A DNA stretch of 64,000 nt from Nocardia higoensis NBRC 100133 (GTDB lineage: Bacteria > Actinomycetota > Actinomycetes > Mycobacteriales > Mycobacteriaceae): contig NZ_BAGA01000073.1 of NCBI RefSeq assembly GCF_000308595.1, positions 1 to 64,000 of the forward strand. Reading direction: 5' to 3'. Numbering within the stretch: position 1 is the first letter of the stretch; every line of letters starts with the position of its first letter. The notes beneath the pieces were generated by a model that saw only the letters and a program-made list of their open reading frames with translations, did not search any database and was not told where the DNA came from. Made by a program: the position numbers and the translations under genes. Shown piece by piece: positions 49,847 through 59,112 of the stretch.

Positions 49847-50425
49847 TTACCCCTGGAGCTGGAAGGAGACCTGGGCGGCGGCGAGACGCTCGCGCATCTT
49901 CGCCATCCACTCCTCGCGCGGGCAGGCGGCGGGATCGCGGGCCACCAGCTCCTCGGTCTGGCGCATGATCTCTTCTTCGGAATCGTTCAGGTCGAGCGGC
50001 TCGCCCAGCGGCTGCTGCACGTAGAACGGCGAGTGGGTGTAGACCTCGATCATGTTGCCGTCCGGATCGTCGATGTAGACGCTCCAGGCGTTGCCGTGGT
50101 TCTTGACGACCTCGACCGGGATGCCGGTCTGCTCGACGTGCTTCCAGAAGGCGCGCAACTCGGCCAGGGTCGGGACCAGGAAGGAGATCTGGGCGGTGGT
50201 CGGCGGGGTCTCGGGGTCGCGACCGGCGATCAGCGCGAGCTGGTGGTGCTCGGTGGGGTCGGCGGAGAGAAAGGCGCCGGGGCGCTGGGTACCGGCCTTG
50301 CCGGACTTGCCCAGCCCGGAATCGGTCACGACCATGCCGAATTCCTTGGTGTAGAACTCGATCATGGCGTCCAGGTCTTTGCAGAAGATGCCCAGATGCG
50401 CCAGACGCGGGTTGAAGGTCGTCAT
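49847..50425 (-). CDS. VOC-family protein, candidate extradiol dioxygenase
   Basis: A 192-residue vicinal-oxygen-chelate protein with one VOC domain. Putative metal ligands are the His in LAHLGIFCKDLD, the His in EHHQLALIAG and the Glu in NMIEVYTHSP, a complete 2-His-1-Glu set. GNAWSVYIDDPDGN is typical. A 50-residue helical tail (SEEEIMRQTEELVARDP) is unusual. Its place between a hydroxylase unit and a C-C hydrolase makes it the candidate ring-cleavage enzyme of this locus; glyoxalase-like function is the alternative. It lies in one operon with hydrolase, hydratase and aldolase. Confidence 0.78.
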   Translation of the reverse strand: MTTFNPRLAHLGIFCKDLDAMIEFYTKEFGMVVTDSGLGKSGKAGTQRPGAFLSADPTEHHQLALIAGRDPETPPTTAQISFLVPTLAELRAFWKHVEQTGIPVEVVKNHGNAWSVYIDDPDGNMIEVYTHSPFYVQQPLGEPLDLNDSEEEIMRQTEELVARDPAACPREEWMAKMRERLAAAQVSFQLQG

Positions 50426-50479
50426 ATGCGGTCCTTTCGGTGATGGTCTATCAGCTGTCGAGATGGTCGGGTGGAGCGG

Positions 50480-51883
50480 TCAGACGGCCGCGCCGACGGG
50501 GGCCGCGCTGAGGGCGGCAGCCAACTCGGCGACGTCGCCGACGTTCTCCAGGTCCTTGATGAGGTCGAGAGCCCGGCTCGCCTGGTCCTCCGGGATCGCG
50601 CCGGAGAACCGGACATTGCGCCAGAACTTGTCCTCGATGGCCTCCAGCGGCACGGGATTGCGCAGCCAGCCCTTGGGGGCACTGCGCTCGGCCTCGAGCA
50701 CCCGGCCGTCGGCGAGGGTGATGCGCATACGGCTGTGCTGATTGTTGCCCAGCGGCAGGTTCGGCAGCAGGCGGACGCGCGCGGCGAGATCGAGCACCGC
50801 CGGATCGTGGATGGCCGGGGCGACGTAGTGCTCCAACTCGGGACGGCCGCGCAGGATGGCGTTGGCGACGCCGTAAGGAATCGTGAACAGCGCCTTGGGC
50901 TGCTGGTCGGCGGCGGTCGGCACCTGGTTGAGGAAGTGGTCGATGCGGTTCGGCGGCACATCGAGTTCGACGGCCGTGACGTCCGCGGCGTCGAACTCGT
51001 GCTCGGCGCGGATCTGCAGCACGCACTCGATGGGGTTGTGGTTGCCGTAGCAGGAGGGGTGCAGCTTGTGCTGGCCGTGCACGTAGAAGATCTCGCCCAG
51101 GTCGGCGACCATGTTCTGCGGCGCGGGCTCGCGGGTGTACAGCTCGAAGTAGCCCTGCCTGCTCTCCAGCGCGTCGCGGACGCCGCCGAATCCGTTGCGC
51201 GAGAGCTGGCAGGCGACGATGCCGTTGTAGGCGGCCAGCGCGCCCGGCAGCTTGAACGCGTGCACACCGTCCCAGATGCCCTGGAACGAGCCGGCCATCA
51301 TATTGAGCAGGATGCCGAAGGCGTTGCGCAGCTGGTCGTGGTTCAGGCCGAGCAGCCTGCCCGCGATCGCGGTCGCGCCGAAGGCGTTGGAGGTGCCGCA
51401 GACCTCGAAGTTGTTGTCGAAGTCGAACCGGTTGGACACCGAGACACGCGCGGCGACGTCGCCGCCGAGCACGACCGCGGTCAGCAGCTCGCGGCCGCTC
51501 GCGCCGGTGTACTCGCCGACCGCGACCGCCACCGGCTCGGTGGTGCTGCCGACGTGGCCGACCATCTTGCCCTCGTTCACGCCTTCGGGCTCGGGTCCGC
51601 AGACCTCGAAGTCGAACGAACGCACCTGCAGGGAGGCGATCATGGCCGCCTGGGCCAGCGGCATCCGCTCGCTGCGGCCGGGAATCGCGACCTCGGGATT
51701 GCCGCCCCAGCTGCGGTACAGCTCGAGCACGGCATCGTTGCCTTCCACCGCGACGCCGGACAGCGCGCAGCCCATCGTGTCGATGAGCCGCTTCTTGGCC
51801 GCGAGCACGACGGTCTCGCTCAGCGCCTCGAACGGCGTGTCGAGGACGTGGGCGACGATGCGGTCGATCAACGAATCGGTCAT
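50480..51883 (-). CDS. MmgE/PrpD family protein
   Basis: A 467-residue MmgE/PrpD protein: KKRLIDTMGCALSG near residue 30, GTSNAFGATAIAGRLLGL, HKLHPSCYGNHNPIECVLQ. It is well diverged from the copy at 35487. The first gene of the minus-strand operon that continues with VOC, hydrolase, hydratase and aldolase. An isomerase, hydratase or decarboxylase role on an oxo or carboxylic acid is possible; none is proven. ATG 51883 is chosen, as the upstream extension shows no protein character. Confidence 0.84.
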   Translation of the reverse strand: MTDSLIDRIVAHVLDTPFEALSETVVLAAKKRLIDTMGCALSGVAVEGNDAVLELYRSWGGNPEVAIPGRSERMPLAQAAMIASLQVRSFDFEVCGPEPEGVNEGKMVGHVGSTTEPVAVAVGEYTGASGRELLTAVVLGGDVAARVSVSNRFDFDNNFEVCGTSNAFGATAIAGRLLGLNHDQLRNAFGILLNMMAGSFQGIWDGVHAFKLPGALAAYNGIVACQLSRNGFGGVRDALESRQGYFELYTREPAPQNMVADLGEIFYVHGQHKLHPSCYGNHNPIECVLQIRAEHEFDAADVTAVELDVPPNRIDHFLNQVPTAADQQPKALFTIPYGVANAILRGRPELEHYVAPAIHDPAVLDLAARVRLLPNLPLGNNQHSRMRITLADGRVLEAERSAPKGWLRNPVPLEAIEDKFWRNVRFSGAIPEDQASRALDLIKDLENVGDVAELAAALSAAPVGAAV

Positions 51884-52186
51884 ACGGAAACCTCCAGGAG
51901 CGGGGCGCGCCGGATCACGCCGGCCGGGGCCATCGGCCGTGTCGAGATTAGGGCTGCGGTGATCACGCCGGGAATCTCCGCATTCCACGGCGCGGAAAGG
52001 GCGGTGGACCGGCGCGGGCGACTCACCACAGGAATCGAGGGTGTAGCGGTGACCCAGGTCGCAGCTTTTTCGGCGGCCATTCCACTCCCCGGAAGAAGCG
52101 GCTCAGGGGCGGCGGCCGGGTCGGCTTAGTCTCGGGTGCGCAGCAGCGTCGTCACGGCGCGCGTCCTCGTCGAAGGAGAATTACGA
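51884..52186. promoter_or_regulatory. Divergent promoter region between the PrpD operon and the monooxygenase operon
   Basis: 303 bp without a gene. GATCACGCCGG occurs twice (51913-51923 and 51961-51971), 48 bp apart, and could be a regulator's direct-repeat site. Neither the ACTGAACTGA palindrome nor the GTTTC-N7-GAAAC motif is present. The region ends with the GAAGGAG ribosome-binding site of the monooxygenase. Confidence 0.5.
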
Positions 52187-53452
52187 ATGCTCACCACCTC
52201 GGAAACATCGGCAGCCTCGTCCGCGCCGGTCGACTTCTCCGGTCCCCGCTCCCAGGACTGGGCCGGATACCGCGATCGTGCCATCGAGGAAGGCGAGCGC
52301 TTCCTCGCGAATGTCGAGAACATCCTCGACACCATTCGTGCCGGCCGCGCCATTTCCGAGGCCGAAGGTCGGGTCCCGGATTCCTCCGTCGAGGCCATGA
52401 TCGACACCGGTCTTTTCCGCGCTTTCACCCCCATGCGCTATGGCGGACTGGAAATGGCCCCGGCTGCGTTCTTCGAAGGAATCATGCGTATCGCGGAAGC
52501 CGACAGCGCCGCGGCTTGGATCGCCGGACAGCTGAATGTCCATTCCTTCGAGATCGCGCTCATGGACGAACGCATGCAGGACGAATTCTGGGGCGGGAAT
52601 CCCGACGCCCGCGCCTCCAGCTCCTACGCGCCCATCGGCAAGTACGAGCAGGTCGACGGCGGCTACACGCTGAACGGCACCTGGACCTTCTCCAGCGGCG
52701 TCGACCATGCCCAGTGGGTCATCCTCGGCGGCGGCGACCGCAACTTCGTCGTGCCGATCGCCGACCTGACCATCGATCACGACAGCTGGGACGTCGAGGG
52801 CCTGAAGGGCACCGGCAGCAAGGCAGTGACGCTGGTCGACGTCTTCGTCCCCGACTACCGCACCCACCTGCTGGTCGACACCTACAACGACGCCAACCCC
52901 GGCTGGGCGGTGAACAACCGGCCGCTGTACTGGGTCTCGTTCACCTCGATCTTCAACGCGACGCCGGCCAACACCGCGGTCGGCACCGCCACGGCCGGTG
53001 TGCAGACCTTCATCGAGCAGTCCAGGGTCCGGCTCACCCGCCAGGGCACCGGCGCGCCCGCCGCACAGAATCCCTTCCTGCACCTGAAGGTCGCGAACGC
53101 CGAGACGCGCATCCGCACGGTGAAGAACCGGCATCTGCAGAACTGGCGCGAGTTCTTCGACATCGCCTGCCGCGGTGAGGAAGCCTCGCCGCTGGAGCGG
53201 ATGCGGGTGCGTTTCGAGGCGGCCGACACCATCGCCACCTGCTTCGAGTCCTTCGCCGACATCTGGCCGATCGCCGGGGCCGCCGCGACGTCGAGTTCGA
53301 ATCCGTTGCAGCAGACCATGCGCGATCTCATGGCCGCGCGCAACCACGGCTCGGCCGGCAAGGAGCTGGCCGCCGGTCAGTATGTGAAGACGATCTTCGG
53401 CCTGCCGCCCGCCCCCTTCAAAGATCTCGGCACCCTGAACTACTACAAGTAG
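52187..53452 (+). CDS. Two-component flavin-dependent monooxygenase, oxygenase component (HPAH C2/HsaA type)
   Basis: A 421-residue acyl-CoA-dehydrogenase-fold hydroxylase of group D. Key segments are RVPDSSVEAMIDTGLFRAF, EADSAAAWIAGQLNVHS, NGTWTFSSGVDHAQWVI and GTGSKAVTLVDVFVP. Relatives hydroxylate 4-hydroxyphenylacetate (C2 component), chlorophenols or the secosteroid phenol HsaA substrate, using FMNH2 or FADH2 from a separate reductase. ATG 52187 is fixed by GAAGGAGA upstream. The reductase follows 22 bp later. It would make the catechol for the VOC-type route. Confidence 0.87.
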   Translation: MLTTSETSAASSAPVDFSGPRSQDWAGYRDRAIEEGERFLANVENILDTIRAGRAISEAEGRVPDSSVEAMIDTGLFRAFTPMRYGGLEMAPAAFFEGIMRIAEADSAAAWIAGQLNVHSFEIALMDERMQDEFWGGNPDARASSSYAPIGKYEQVDGGYTLNGTWTFSSGVDHAQWVILGGGDRNFVVPIADLTIDHDSWDVEGLKGTGSKAVTLVDVFVPDYRTHLLVDTYNDANPGWAVNNRPLYWVSFTSIFNATPANTAVGTATAGVQTFIEQSRVRLTRQGTGAPAAQNPFLHLKVANAETRIRTVKNRHLQNWREFFDIACRGEEASPLERMRVRFEAADTIATCFESFADIWPIAGAAATSSSNPLQQTMRDLMAARNHGSAGKELAAGQYVKTIFGLPPAPFKDLGTLNYYK

Positions 53453-53474
53453 TCGGCCGGAGAGGACCGTTCCG

Positions 53475-54458
53475 TTGACTCAGATGACCGACCAATTCAT
53501 CACCGCCGTTCTCGAAGAGGGCGATCCGGCGCAGGATGCGCGCGCCTTCCGCCGCGCGCTCGGCCAGTTCGGCACCGGCATCTCCGTGATCGCCACCAGT
53601 TCCGAGGACGGAATGGTCGGCATGGCGGCGAATTCGTTCTCTGCAGTGTCGCTGGATCCGCCGCTGGTGCTGTGGTCCATCCGGAAGGAATCCCGTAGCG
53701 CCCCGGCATTTCTCGGCAACGGCCATTTCAGCGTCAATATTCTGGCCGATCATCAGATGGAATTGTCGGCGCTGTTCGGAAAGTCGCAGCCGGGCCAATT
53801 CGACCAGGTCGACTGGACTCCCGGCAGGCACGGCGACCCGCTGCTCGACGGTGCGATCGCGCATTTCGAATGCGTCACCGAATCGGTCCTCGACGGCGGT
53901 GACCACCACATCATGCTCGGCCGGGTGGAACGGTTCGCCCGCTACCAGGGTTCCCCGCTGCTGTTCACCCAGGGCCAGTACAGCGTGTCCCAGAGCCACC
54001 CCGACCTGGCGCTGACCGCCGATGCCTCGTGCGCGGCGACCGATACCCAGCCCGAGGAATCGCTGTTCATGTCGCTGCTGCAGGCCACCGACCACCACAT
54101 GTCGGCCCTGTTCCAGCACCACCGCAGGCAGGTCGGCGTCACCCTGGCCACCGGCCGGATCCTGAACCGGCTTTCGCGATCGGCCTGTACCACCGAAGTC
54201 CTCGGCCACGACACCTTCCTCGGCGAGAACACCGTCGACGACGCTCTGTCCGAACTCGTGGGGACCGGGCGGGTGTACCAGGACCCCGACGGGAACTGGG
54301 CACTGACCGAGGAGGGTCGCCAGGTGCGGCGCGCCTTGCGGCGCAGCGCCGAACAGTTCACCGAACAACAATTGCGCGGCATCTCCAAAGACGACCTGGA
54401 GACCGCCGAGCGCGTCCTCGCCACCCTGCTGGGACGCGGCCGCCGCGAAGGGTGGTGA
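53475..54458 (+). CDS. Flavin reductase with C-terminal winged-helix domain (HPAH C1 type)
   Basis: A 327-residue protein. Residues about 20-175 form a flavin-reductase domain (GTGISVIATSSEDG, ANSFSAVSLDPPLVLWSI, FSVNILADHQ). Residues about 195-320 look like a winged helix of MarR/IclR type (RILNRLSRSACTTEVL, TVDDALSELVGTGRVYQDPDGNWALTEEG). This fusion is known from the C1 reductase of Acinetobacter 4-hydroxyphenylacetate hydroxylase, where the extra domain lets the phenolic substrate stimulate the reductase. Start TTG 53475 has GGAGAGGA about 8 nt away; ATG 53484 is an alternative. Confidence 0.86.
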   Translation: MTQMTDQFITAVLEEGDPAQDARAFRRALGQFGTGISVIATSSEDGMVGMAANSFSAVSLDPPLVLWSIRKESRSAPAFLGNGHFSVNILADHQMELSALFGKSQPGQFDQVDWTPGRHGDPLLDGAIAHFECVTESVLDGGDHHIMLGRVERFARYQGSPLLFTQGQYSVSQSHPDLALTADASCAATDTQPEESLFMSLLQATDHHMSALFQHHRRQVGVTLATGRILNRLSRSACTTEVLGHDTFLGENTVDDALSELVGTGRVYQDPDGNWALTEEGRQVRRALRRSAEQFTEQQLRGISKDDLETAERVLATLLGRGRREGW

Positions 54459-54542
54459 CCGTTCCCGCCCGAGGCGGGCCCGGTGCGCCGCACCTCTCAT
54501 CCCCGTAATCCGTTGCGGACCAGACGATCCTGGAGAGATTCC

Positions 54543-56024
54543 ATGACCACCACAACATCGGTCGGCGCCGTCGACCTCCGGCACTACGTCGGCGGACGCT
54601 GGGAGGAAGGCGGCGCCGGTCCGCTGGTCTCCACCAACCCGGCCCGCCCGGACGAGATCGTCGCGGCAGGCCGAGAGGCCACCGCGGCCGACGTCGACAG
54701 GTCGGTGTCCGCGGCCCGTGCCGCCGCTCGGGCCTGGGCCCGCACGCCCGTGCACGAACGCGGCGCGATCCTGATCCGGGCCGCGGCCGGACTCGAGGCC
54801 GAGGCAGCGCCGCTGGGGCGCGAGCTGGCGCGCGAGGAGGGCAAGACGCTCGCCGAAGGCACCGGTGAGGTGTTGCGGGCGGCGCAGATCCTGCGTTATT
54901 ACGGCAACGAGGGCGATCGGGTCGCGGGGGAGGTGTTCGCCTCACCGCGCCGGGGCGAGCGCATTCTGGTGACCCGCAAGCCGCTCGGCGTGGTGGGGGT
55001 GATCACCCCGTTCAACTTCCCGATCGCCATCCCCGCCTGGAAGATCGCCCCCGCCCTGGTCTACGGCAACACGGTGGTGTGGAAGCCCTCGGGGGTCGTG
55101 CCGCTGCTCGCCGTCCGGCTGACCGAGGCACTGGCCGATGCCGGCCTGCCCGAAGGCGTGCTGAATCTGGTGATCGGCGCGGGCGAGCTGGGCACCGCTA
55201 TCGTCAACCATCCCGGCATCGACGGGATCACCTTCACCGGCTCCACCACCATCGGCCGCCGGATCGCGGCGGCCGGGGCCGGGTGCGGCGTCCCGGTACA
55301 GGCGGAGATGGGCGGCAAGAACGCCGCGGTGGTGCTGGCCGACGCCGATCTCGACCTGGCCGCCGAGCAGGTGCTGTTCGGCGCTTTCCGCTCGACGGGC
55401 CAGAAGTGCACGGCCACTTCACGTCTGATCCTCCAGGACGCTGTGGCCGACGAGTTCCTGGACCGGCTGCGCGCGCGCCTCGACGACTGGATCGTCGGCG
55501 ACCCCACCGACCCGTCGGTGCACATGGGCCCGGTCGTGAGCGAGACCGCCCGGCGTGACATCCGCGCCGGCGTGTCCCGCTCCCTCGCCGAAGGCGCCAC
55601 CCTGCTGATCGGCGACCAGGACGTGCCCGAGTCCGGTTACTTCGTGCCCGCCACCGTGCTGGAGCTGCCGTCCGACCCGGTGCGCGCCGCGGCCAACACC
55701 GCCTGGAGCGAGGAGTTCTTCGGACCGGTGCTGAGCGTGCGCCGCGCCGCCGATGCCGCGTCGGCTTTCGCGCTCGTCGACGAGAGCGAATTCGGTTTGA
55801 GCGCTTCGGTGTTCACCCAGGACGTGACCAGGGCGCTGGACGCCGTCGAGGACATCGATGTCGGCATCCTGCACATCAACTCCGAGTCCGCGGGCGCCGA
55901 CCCGCACGTCCCGTTCGGCGGCGCGAAGAAGTCCGGCTACGGCCCCAAGGAACAGGGCGGGGCTGCGAAGGAGTTCTTCACCCACACCACCACCGTCTAT
56001 CTGCGCGGCGGCACGCCGGCCTAG
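54543..56024 (+). CDS. Aldehyde dehydrogenase
   Basis: A 493-residue ALDH. The catalytic Cys is in FRSTGQKCTATSR, the Glu in QAEMGGKNA, with ITPFNFPIAIPAWKIAPAL and VWKPSGVVPLLAVRL for cofactor and fold, FTGSTTIGRR, and VPFGGAKKSGYGPKEQGGAAKEFFT at the end. The closest family looks like 2,5-dioxovalerate (alpha-ketoglutaric semialdehyde) or benzaldehyde-type dehydrogenases. It could oxidise the aldolase-derived semialdehyde or a side-chain aldehyde. GGAGAG precedes ATG 54543. It is the last gene of the C2-C1-ALDH operon. Confidence 0.87.
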   Translation: MTTTTSVGAVDLRHYVGGRWEEGGAGPLVSTNPARPDEIVAAGREATAADVDRSVSAARAAARAWARTPVHERGAILIRAAAGLEAEAAPLGRELAREEGKTLAEGTGEVLRAAQILRYYGNEGDRVAGEVFASPRRGERILVTRKPLGVVGVITPFNFPIAIPAWKIAPALVYGNTVVWKPSGVVPLLAVRLTEALADAGLPEGVLNLVIGAGELGTAIVNHPGIDGITFTGSTTIGRRIAAAGAGCGVPVQAEMGGKNAAVVLADADLDLAAEQVLFGAFRSTGQKCTATSRLILQDAVADEFLDRLRARLDDWIVGDPTDPSVHMGPVVSETARRDIRAGVSRSLAEGATLLIGDQDVPESGYFVPATVLELPSDPVRAAANTAWSEEFFGPVLSVRRAADAASAFALVDESEFGLSASVFTQDVTRALDAVEDIDVGILHINSESAGADPHVPFGGAKKSGYGPKEQGGAAKEFFTHTTTVYLRGGTPA

Positions 56025-56041
56025 CCCGGCGCCGGTGACCC

Positions 56042-56081
56042 GAGGCCCCGGATCTTCCGTATGCGGAAGATCCGGGGCCTC
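56042..56081. terminator. Terminator hairpin 1 of a tandem pair
   Basis: GAGGCCCCGGATCTTCCG (56042-56059) pairs perfectly with its complement at 56064-56081, an 18-bp stem with a TATG loop. Confidence 0.82.
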
Positions 56082-56202
56082 GGTCGTGTGTCCGGCCTCG
56101 GTCACCGCCTGCACGCGCCAGAGCAGGCAACATCCTGGGGGCGCCCCCCGGTCGCGGCGCGGCCGACCGGGGCCCACCGCGCCGAGCCGGCCGGACCACG
56201 AC

Positions 56203-56243
56203 CAAGGCCCCGGATCTCGATGTTCGCGAGATCCGGGGCCTTG
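56203..56243. terminator. Terminator hairpin 2 of a tandem pair
   Basis: CAAGGCCCCGGATCTCG (56203-56219) pairs perfectly with its complement at 56227-56243. The core GGCCCCGGATCT is the same as in hairpin 1. The 314-bp gap 56025-56338 between the convergent operons contains these two hairpins and, apart from them, nothing I recognise. Confidence 0.82.
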
Positions 56244-56338
56244 CTGTCTCCGAGGCGAGGTCGCGCCCCTGAAAGTGTGTCCGGTTCCGAGCCGGTGATT
56301 CGTGAGCCCAGCGGTCCGGCCGCCGGGGCCGGGAAGTT

Positions 56339-57346
56339 TCAGCGCTGGGCGGCCAGGTCCAGGGCGATGTCGACGATCATGTCTTCCTGCCCGCCGACGA
56401 GCCTGCGCTTGCCGACCTCGACGAGGATCGACCGGACGTCGATGCCGTAGCGGGCCGAGGCCGTTTCCGCGTGCCGCAGGAAGCTCGAGTAGACGCCCGC
56501 GTAGCCGAGGGTCAGCGTCTCGCGGTCCACGCGCACCGGCCGATCCTGCAGCGGGCGGACCAGGTCGTCGGCGGCGTCCTGCAAGGCGAACAGGTCGCAG
56601 CCGTGCTCCCAGCCCTGCAGGTCGGCCACGGCGATGAAGGCCTCGAGCGGGCAGTTGCCCGCGCCGGCGCCGTGCCCGGCCAGCGACGCGTCGACCCGGG
56701 TGACGCCCTCCTCGACGGCGACCACGCTGTTGGCCACCGAGAGCGAGAGGTTCTCGTGGGCGTGCACGCCGATCTGGGTGGCGGGATCGAGGATGTCGCG
56801 GTAGGCCCGCACCCGCCCGCGCATACCGTCCATGGTCAGCCTGCCGCCGGAGTCGGTGACGTAGACACAGTGCGCGCCATAGGATTCCATCAGTTTGGCC
56901 TGCTTCGCCAATTCTTCGGCGGGAGCGAGGTGGCTCATCATCAGGAAGCCCGAGACGTCCATGCCGAGTTCGCGCGCCTTGCCGATGTGCTGGGCGGAGA
57001 CGTCGGCCTCGGTGCAGTGGGTGGCGATGCGAATCGAGCGCACGCCCAGCCGGTAGGCCTGCTCGAGCTCGGCGACCGTGCCGATGCCGGGCAGCAGCAG
57101 GGTCGTCAGAACGGCCTTCCGCACGTGCTCGGCGGCGGCTTCGATCCACTCCCAGTCGGTGTGCGAACCGGGACCGTAGTTCAGCGAACCGCCCGCGAGA
57201 CCGTCGCCGTGCGCCACCTCGATGGCGTCGACGCCCGCCGCCTCGAGGGCGGAGACGATCCTGCCGACGTTCTCGGTGCTGATGCGATGGCGCACGGCGT
57301 GCATGCCGTCGCGCAGCGTCACGTCCTGGATGTAGAGGCGGGTCAT
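56339..57346 (-). CDS. mhpE: 4-hydroxy-2-oxovalerate aldolase
   Basis: A 335-residue class II aldolase of the DmpG/MhpE type. The N-terminal [15 protein letters not shown] holds the catalytic Arg and metal Asp, [14 protein letters not shown] holds the metal His pair, and the C-terminal communication domain ([21 protein letters not shown]) contacts the partner dehydrogenase. It cleaves 4-hydroxy-2-oxovalerate to pyruvate and acetaldehyde, which is channelled to the MhpF-like enzyme encoded just upstream (4-bp overlap). It is the last gene of the operon. Confidence 0.94.
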   Translation of the reverse strand: MTRLYIQDVTLRDGMHAVRHRISTENVGRIVSALEAAGVDAIEVAHGDGLAGGSLNYGPGSHTDWEWIEAAAEHVRKAVLTTLLLPGIGTVAELEQAYRLGVRSIRIATHCTEADVSAQHIGKARELGMDVSGFLMMSHLAPAEELAKQAKLMESYGAHCVYVTDSGGRLTMDGMRGRVRAYRDILDPATQIGVHAHENLSLSVANSVVAVEEGVTRVDASLAGHGAGAGNCPLEAFIAVADLQGWEHGCDLFALQDAADDLVRPLQDRPVRVDRETLTLGYAGVYSSFLRHAETASARYGIDVRSILVEVGKRRLVGGQEDMIVDIALDLAAQR

Positions 57347-58302
57347 GAGGCGACCTTTCCGGCGCCGGTGCGGTGGCGCACGATGGACTCTGCCGTGCGC
57401 AGCGCCGCAGAGGTCATGATGTCGAGATTGCCCGCGTAGGCGGGCAGATAGTGTGCGGCGCCTTCGACTTCGAGGAACACCGTCACCCTGGTGGTGACCG
57501 GCGGCGCGCCCGCGGGCAGCAGGGTGTGCAGCGGATCGGAGTCGTCGACGGGGGTGAACTGGACCTCTTGCTTGAGGCGGTAGCCCGGCACGTACTCCGC
57601 GACGCGAGCGACCATCTCGAGCACCGAGGCCCGCACCGCGTCGTGGTCCGCCTCGCCGATGAGCGCGAACACGGTGTCGCGCATGAGCATCGGCGGCTCG
57701 GCGGGGTTCAGGATGATGACGGCCTTGCCGCGCGCCGCCCCGCCGACCTGCTCGATGGCGTGCGAGGTGGTCTCGGTGAACTCGTCGATATTGGCGCGGG
57801 TGCCGGGGCCGGCCGACTTCGAGGCGATCGAGGCCACGATCTCGGCGTAGGCGACCGGGGTGACCGCGGAGATGGCGGCGACCATCGGAATGGTGGCCTG
57901 ACCGCCGCAGGTGACCATGTTGACGTTGCTCGCGCCCGCGGCGAGCTGCTGCTCGAGATTGACCGGCGGCACCACGAACGGGCCGATCGCGGCGGGGGTG
58001 AGGTCGACCAGCATCTTGCCGTAGGGGGCGAGCGCGGCGGCATTGGCCTCGTGGGCCTTGGCGGAGGTGGCGTCGAAGACGATGTCGATGTCGTCGAATC
58101 CGTCGAGGGCGATCAGCCCCTGCACGCCCTCGGCGGTGGTCGGCACCTTCAGCCGGGCCGCGCGGGCCAGGCCGTCGGAGGCCGGATCGATGCCGACCAT
58201 CGCGCCCATTTCCAGGACGTCGGAATTGCGGATCACCTTGATCATCAGGTCGGTGCCGATATTGCCCGAGCCGATGATCGCGACCTTGGTCTTGCGGGTC
58301 AT
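57343..58302 (-). CDS. mhpF: Acetaldehyde dehydrogenase (acylating)
   Basis: A 319-residue NAD-dependent CoA-acylating dehydrogenase (DmpF/MhpF). The cofactor loop [11 protein letters not shown] is near residues 10-20, the catalytic Cys lies in [12 protein letters not shown] (near 132), and the mid-domain [23 protein letters not shown] is typical. It turns acetaldehyde into acetyl-CoA inside a complex with the aldolase. It starts directly after the hydratase stop codon. Confidence 0.94.
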   Translation of the reverse strand: MTRKTKVAIIGSGNIGTDLMIKVIRNSDVLEMGAMVGIDPASDGLARAARLKVPTTAEGVQGLIALDGFDDIDIVFDATSAKAHEANAAALAPYGKMLVDLTPAAIGPFVVPPVNLEQQLAAGASNVNMVTCGGQATIPMVAAISAVTPVAYAEIVASIASKSAGPGTRANIDEFTETTSHAIEQVGGAARGKAVIILNPAEPPMLMRDTVFALIGEADHDAVRASVLEMVARVAEYVPGYRLKQEVQFTPVDDSDPLHTLLPAGAPPVTTRVTVFLEVEGAAHYLPAYAGNLDIMTSAALRTAESIVRHRTGAGKVAS

Positions 58303-59112
58303 CTAGTTGTCCTTCGAGAATCGCGCGGTAACGGTGCCGAGCGTGCTGAGCTCGGCCCGGACGACGGTGCCGGGCGGGGTGGGAGCCATCGGGCCGAGCG
58401 CGCCGGAGAGCACCACCTGCCCGGCGCGCAGCGGCTGCCCGTACTCGCGGGCGGTGCGCGCGAGCCAGGCCAGCGCGGTGAGCGGATCACCGAGGCAGGC
58501 CGCGCCGTCGCCGCTGGAGACCAGCTCGTCGTCGGCGAACATGCGCATCCGCACCTCGCGTGGCTCCACCTCGTTCAACGTCAGCCACTTCTCGCCGAGC
58601 ACGTACAGACCGGAGGAGGCGTTGTCGGCCACGGTGTCGGTGATGGTGATGTCCCACCCGGCGATGCGGGAGTCGACGATCTCGAGGGCGGCGACGACGC
58701 CGGAGACGGCCGCACGCACCTGTGCCGGATCCAGATCGCCGTCGGCGAGATCGGCGCCGAGCTCGAAGGCGATCTCCGCCTCGGCCTTCGGCTGCAGCAG
58801 CCGCGAGCTGGGCACCTCGTAGAGCGCCGAGACGTCCATGTCGGCGAACAGCACGCCGAAATCGGGCTGGTCCACGCCGAGCTGTTGCTGCACGGCGGGG
58901 GAGGTGAGGCCGATCTTGCGGCCGGTAACGGTGGCGCCGTCGGCAATGCGCGCCTCGATCAGCCGCTGCTGGACCGCGTAGGCCGCGGCGATGTCGGTCG
59001 TGCCGAGCAGGTCGCGCACCGGCGCGCACGGTGTGTGCTCGGCGAAGGCGCGCTCGAGCCGCTGCGCCGCGGTCGTGACGGTGGCCGGGGGCACGGAGAT
59101 GTGTGTGGTCAT
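58303..59112 (-). CDS. mhpD: 2-hydroxypenta-2,4-dienoate hydratase
   Basis: A 269-residue hydratase of the MhpD/DmpE type: [77 protein letters not shown]. It adds water to the dienoate released by the C-C hydrolase, giving 4-hydroxy-2-oxovalerate. ATG 59112 overlaps the dioxygenase stop by 4 bp. It is clearly different from the HpaH-like enzyme at 48149, so the two loci handle separate intermediates. Confidence 0.91.
   Translation of the reverse strand: MTTHISVPPATVTTAAQRLERAFAEHTPCAPVRDLLGTTDIAAAYAVQQRLIEARIADGATVTGRKIGLTSPAVQQQLGVDQPDFGVLFADMDVSALYEVPSSRLLQPKAEAEIAFELGADLADGDLDPAQVRAAVSGVVAALEIVDSRIAGWDITITDTVADNASSGLYVLGEKWLTLNEVEPREVRMRMFADDELVSSGDGAACLGDPLTALAWLARTAREYGQPLRAGQVVLSGALGPMAPTPPGTVVRAELSTLGTVTARFSKDN

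Noticed and set aside
51913..51971. GATCACGCCGG direct repeat as an operator
   Set aside because: Only two short copies are seen, both in very GC-rich DNA; without a third copy or a candidate regulator it is not separable from chance.
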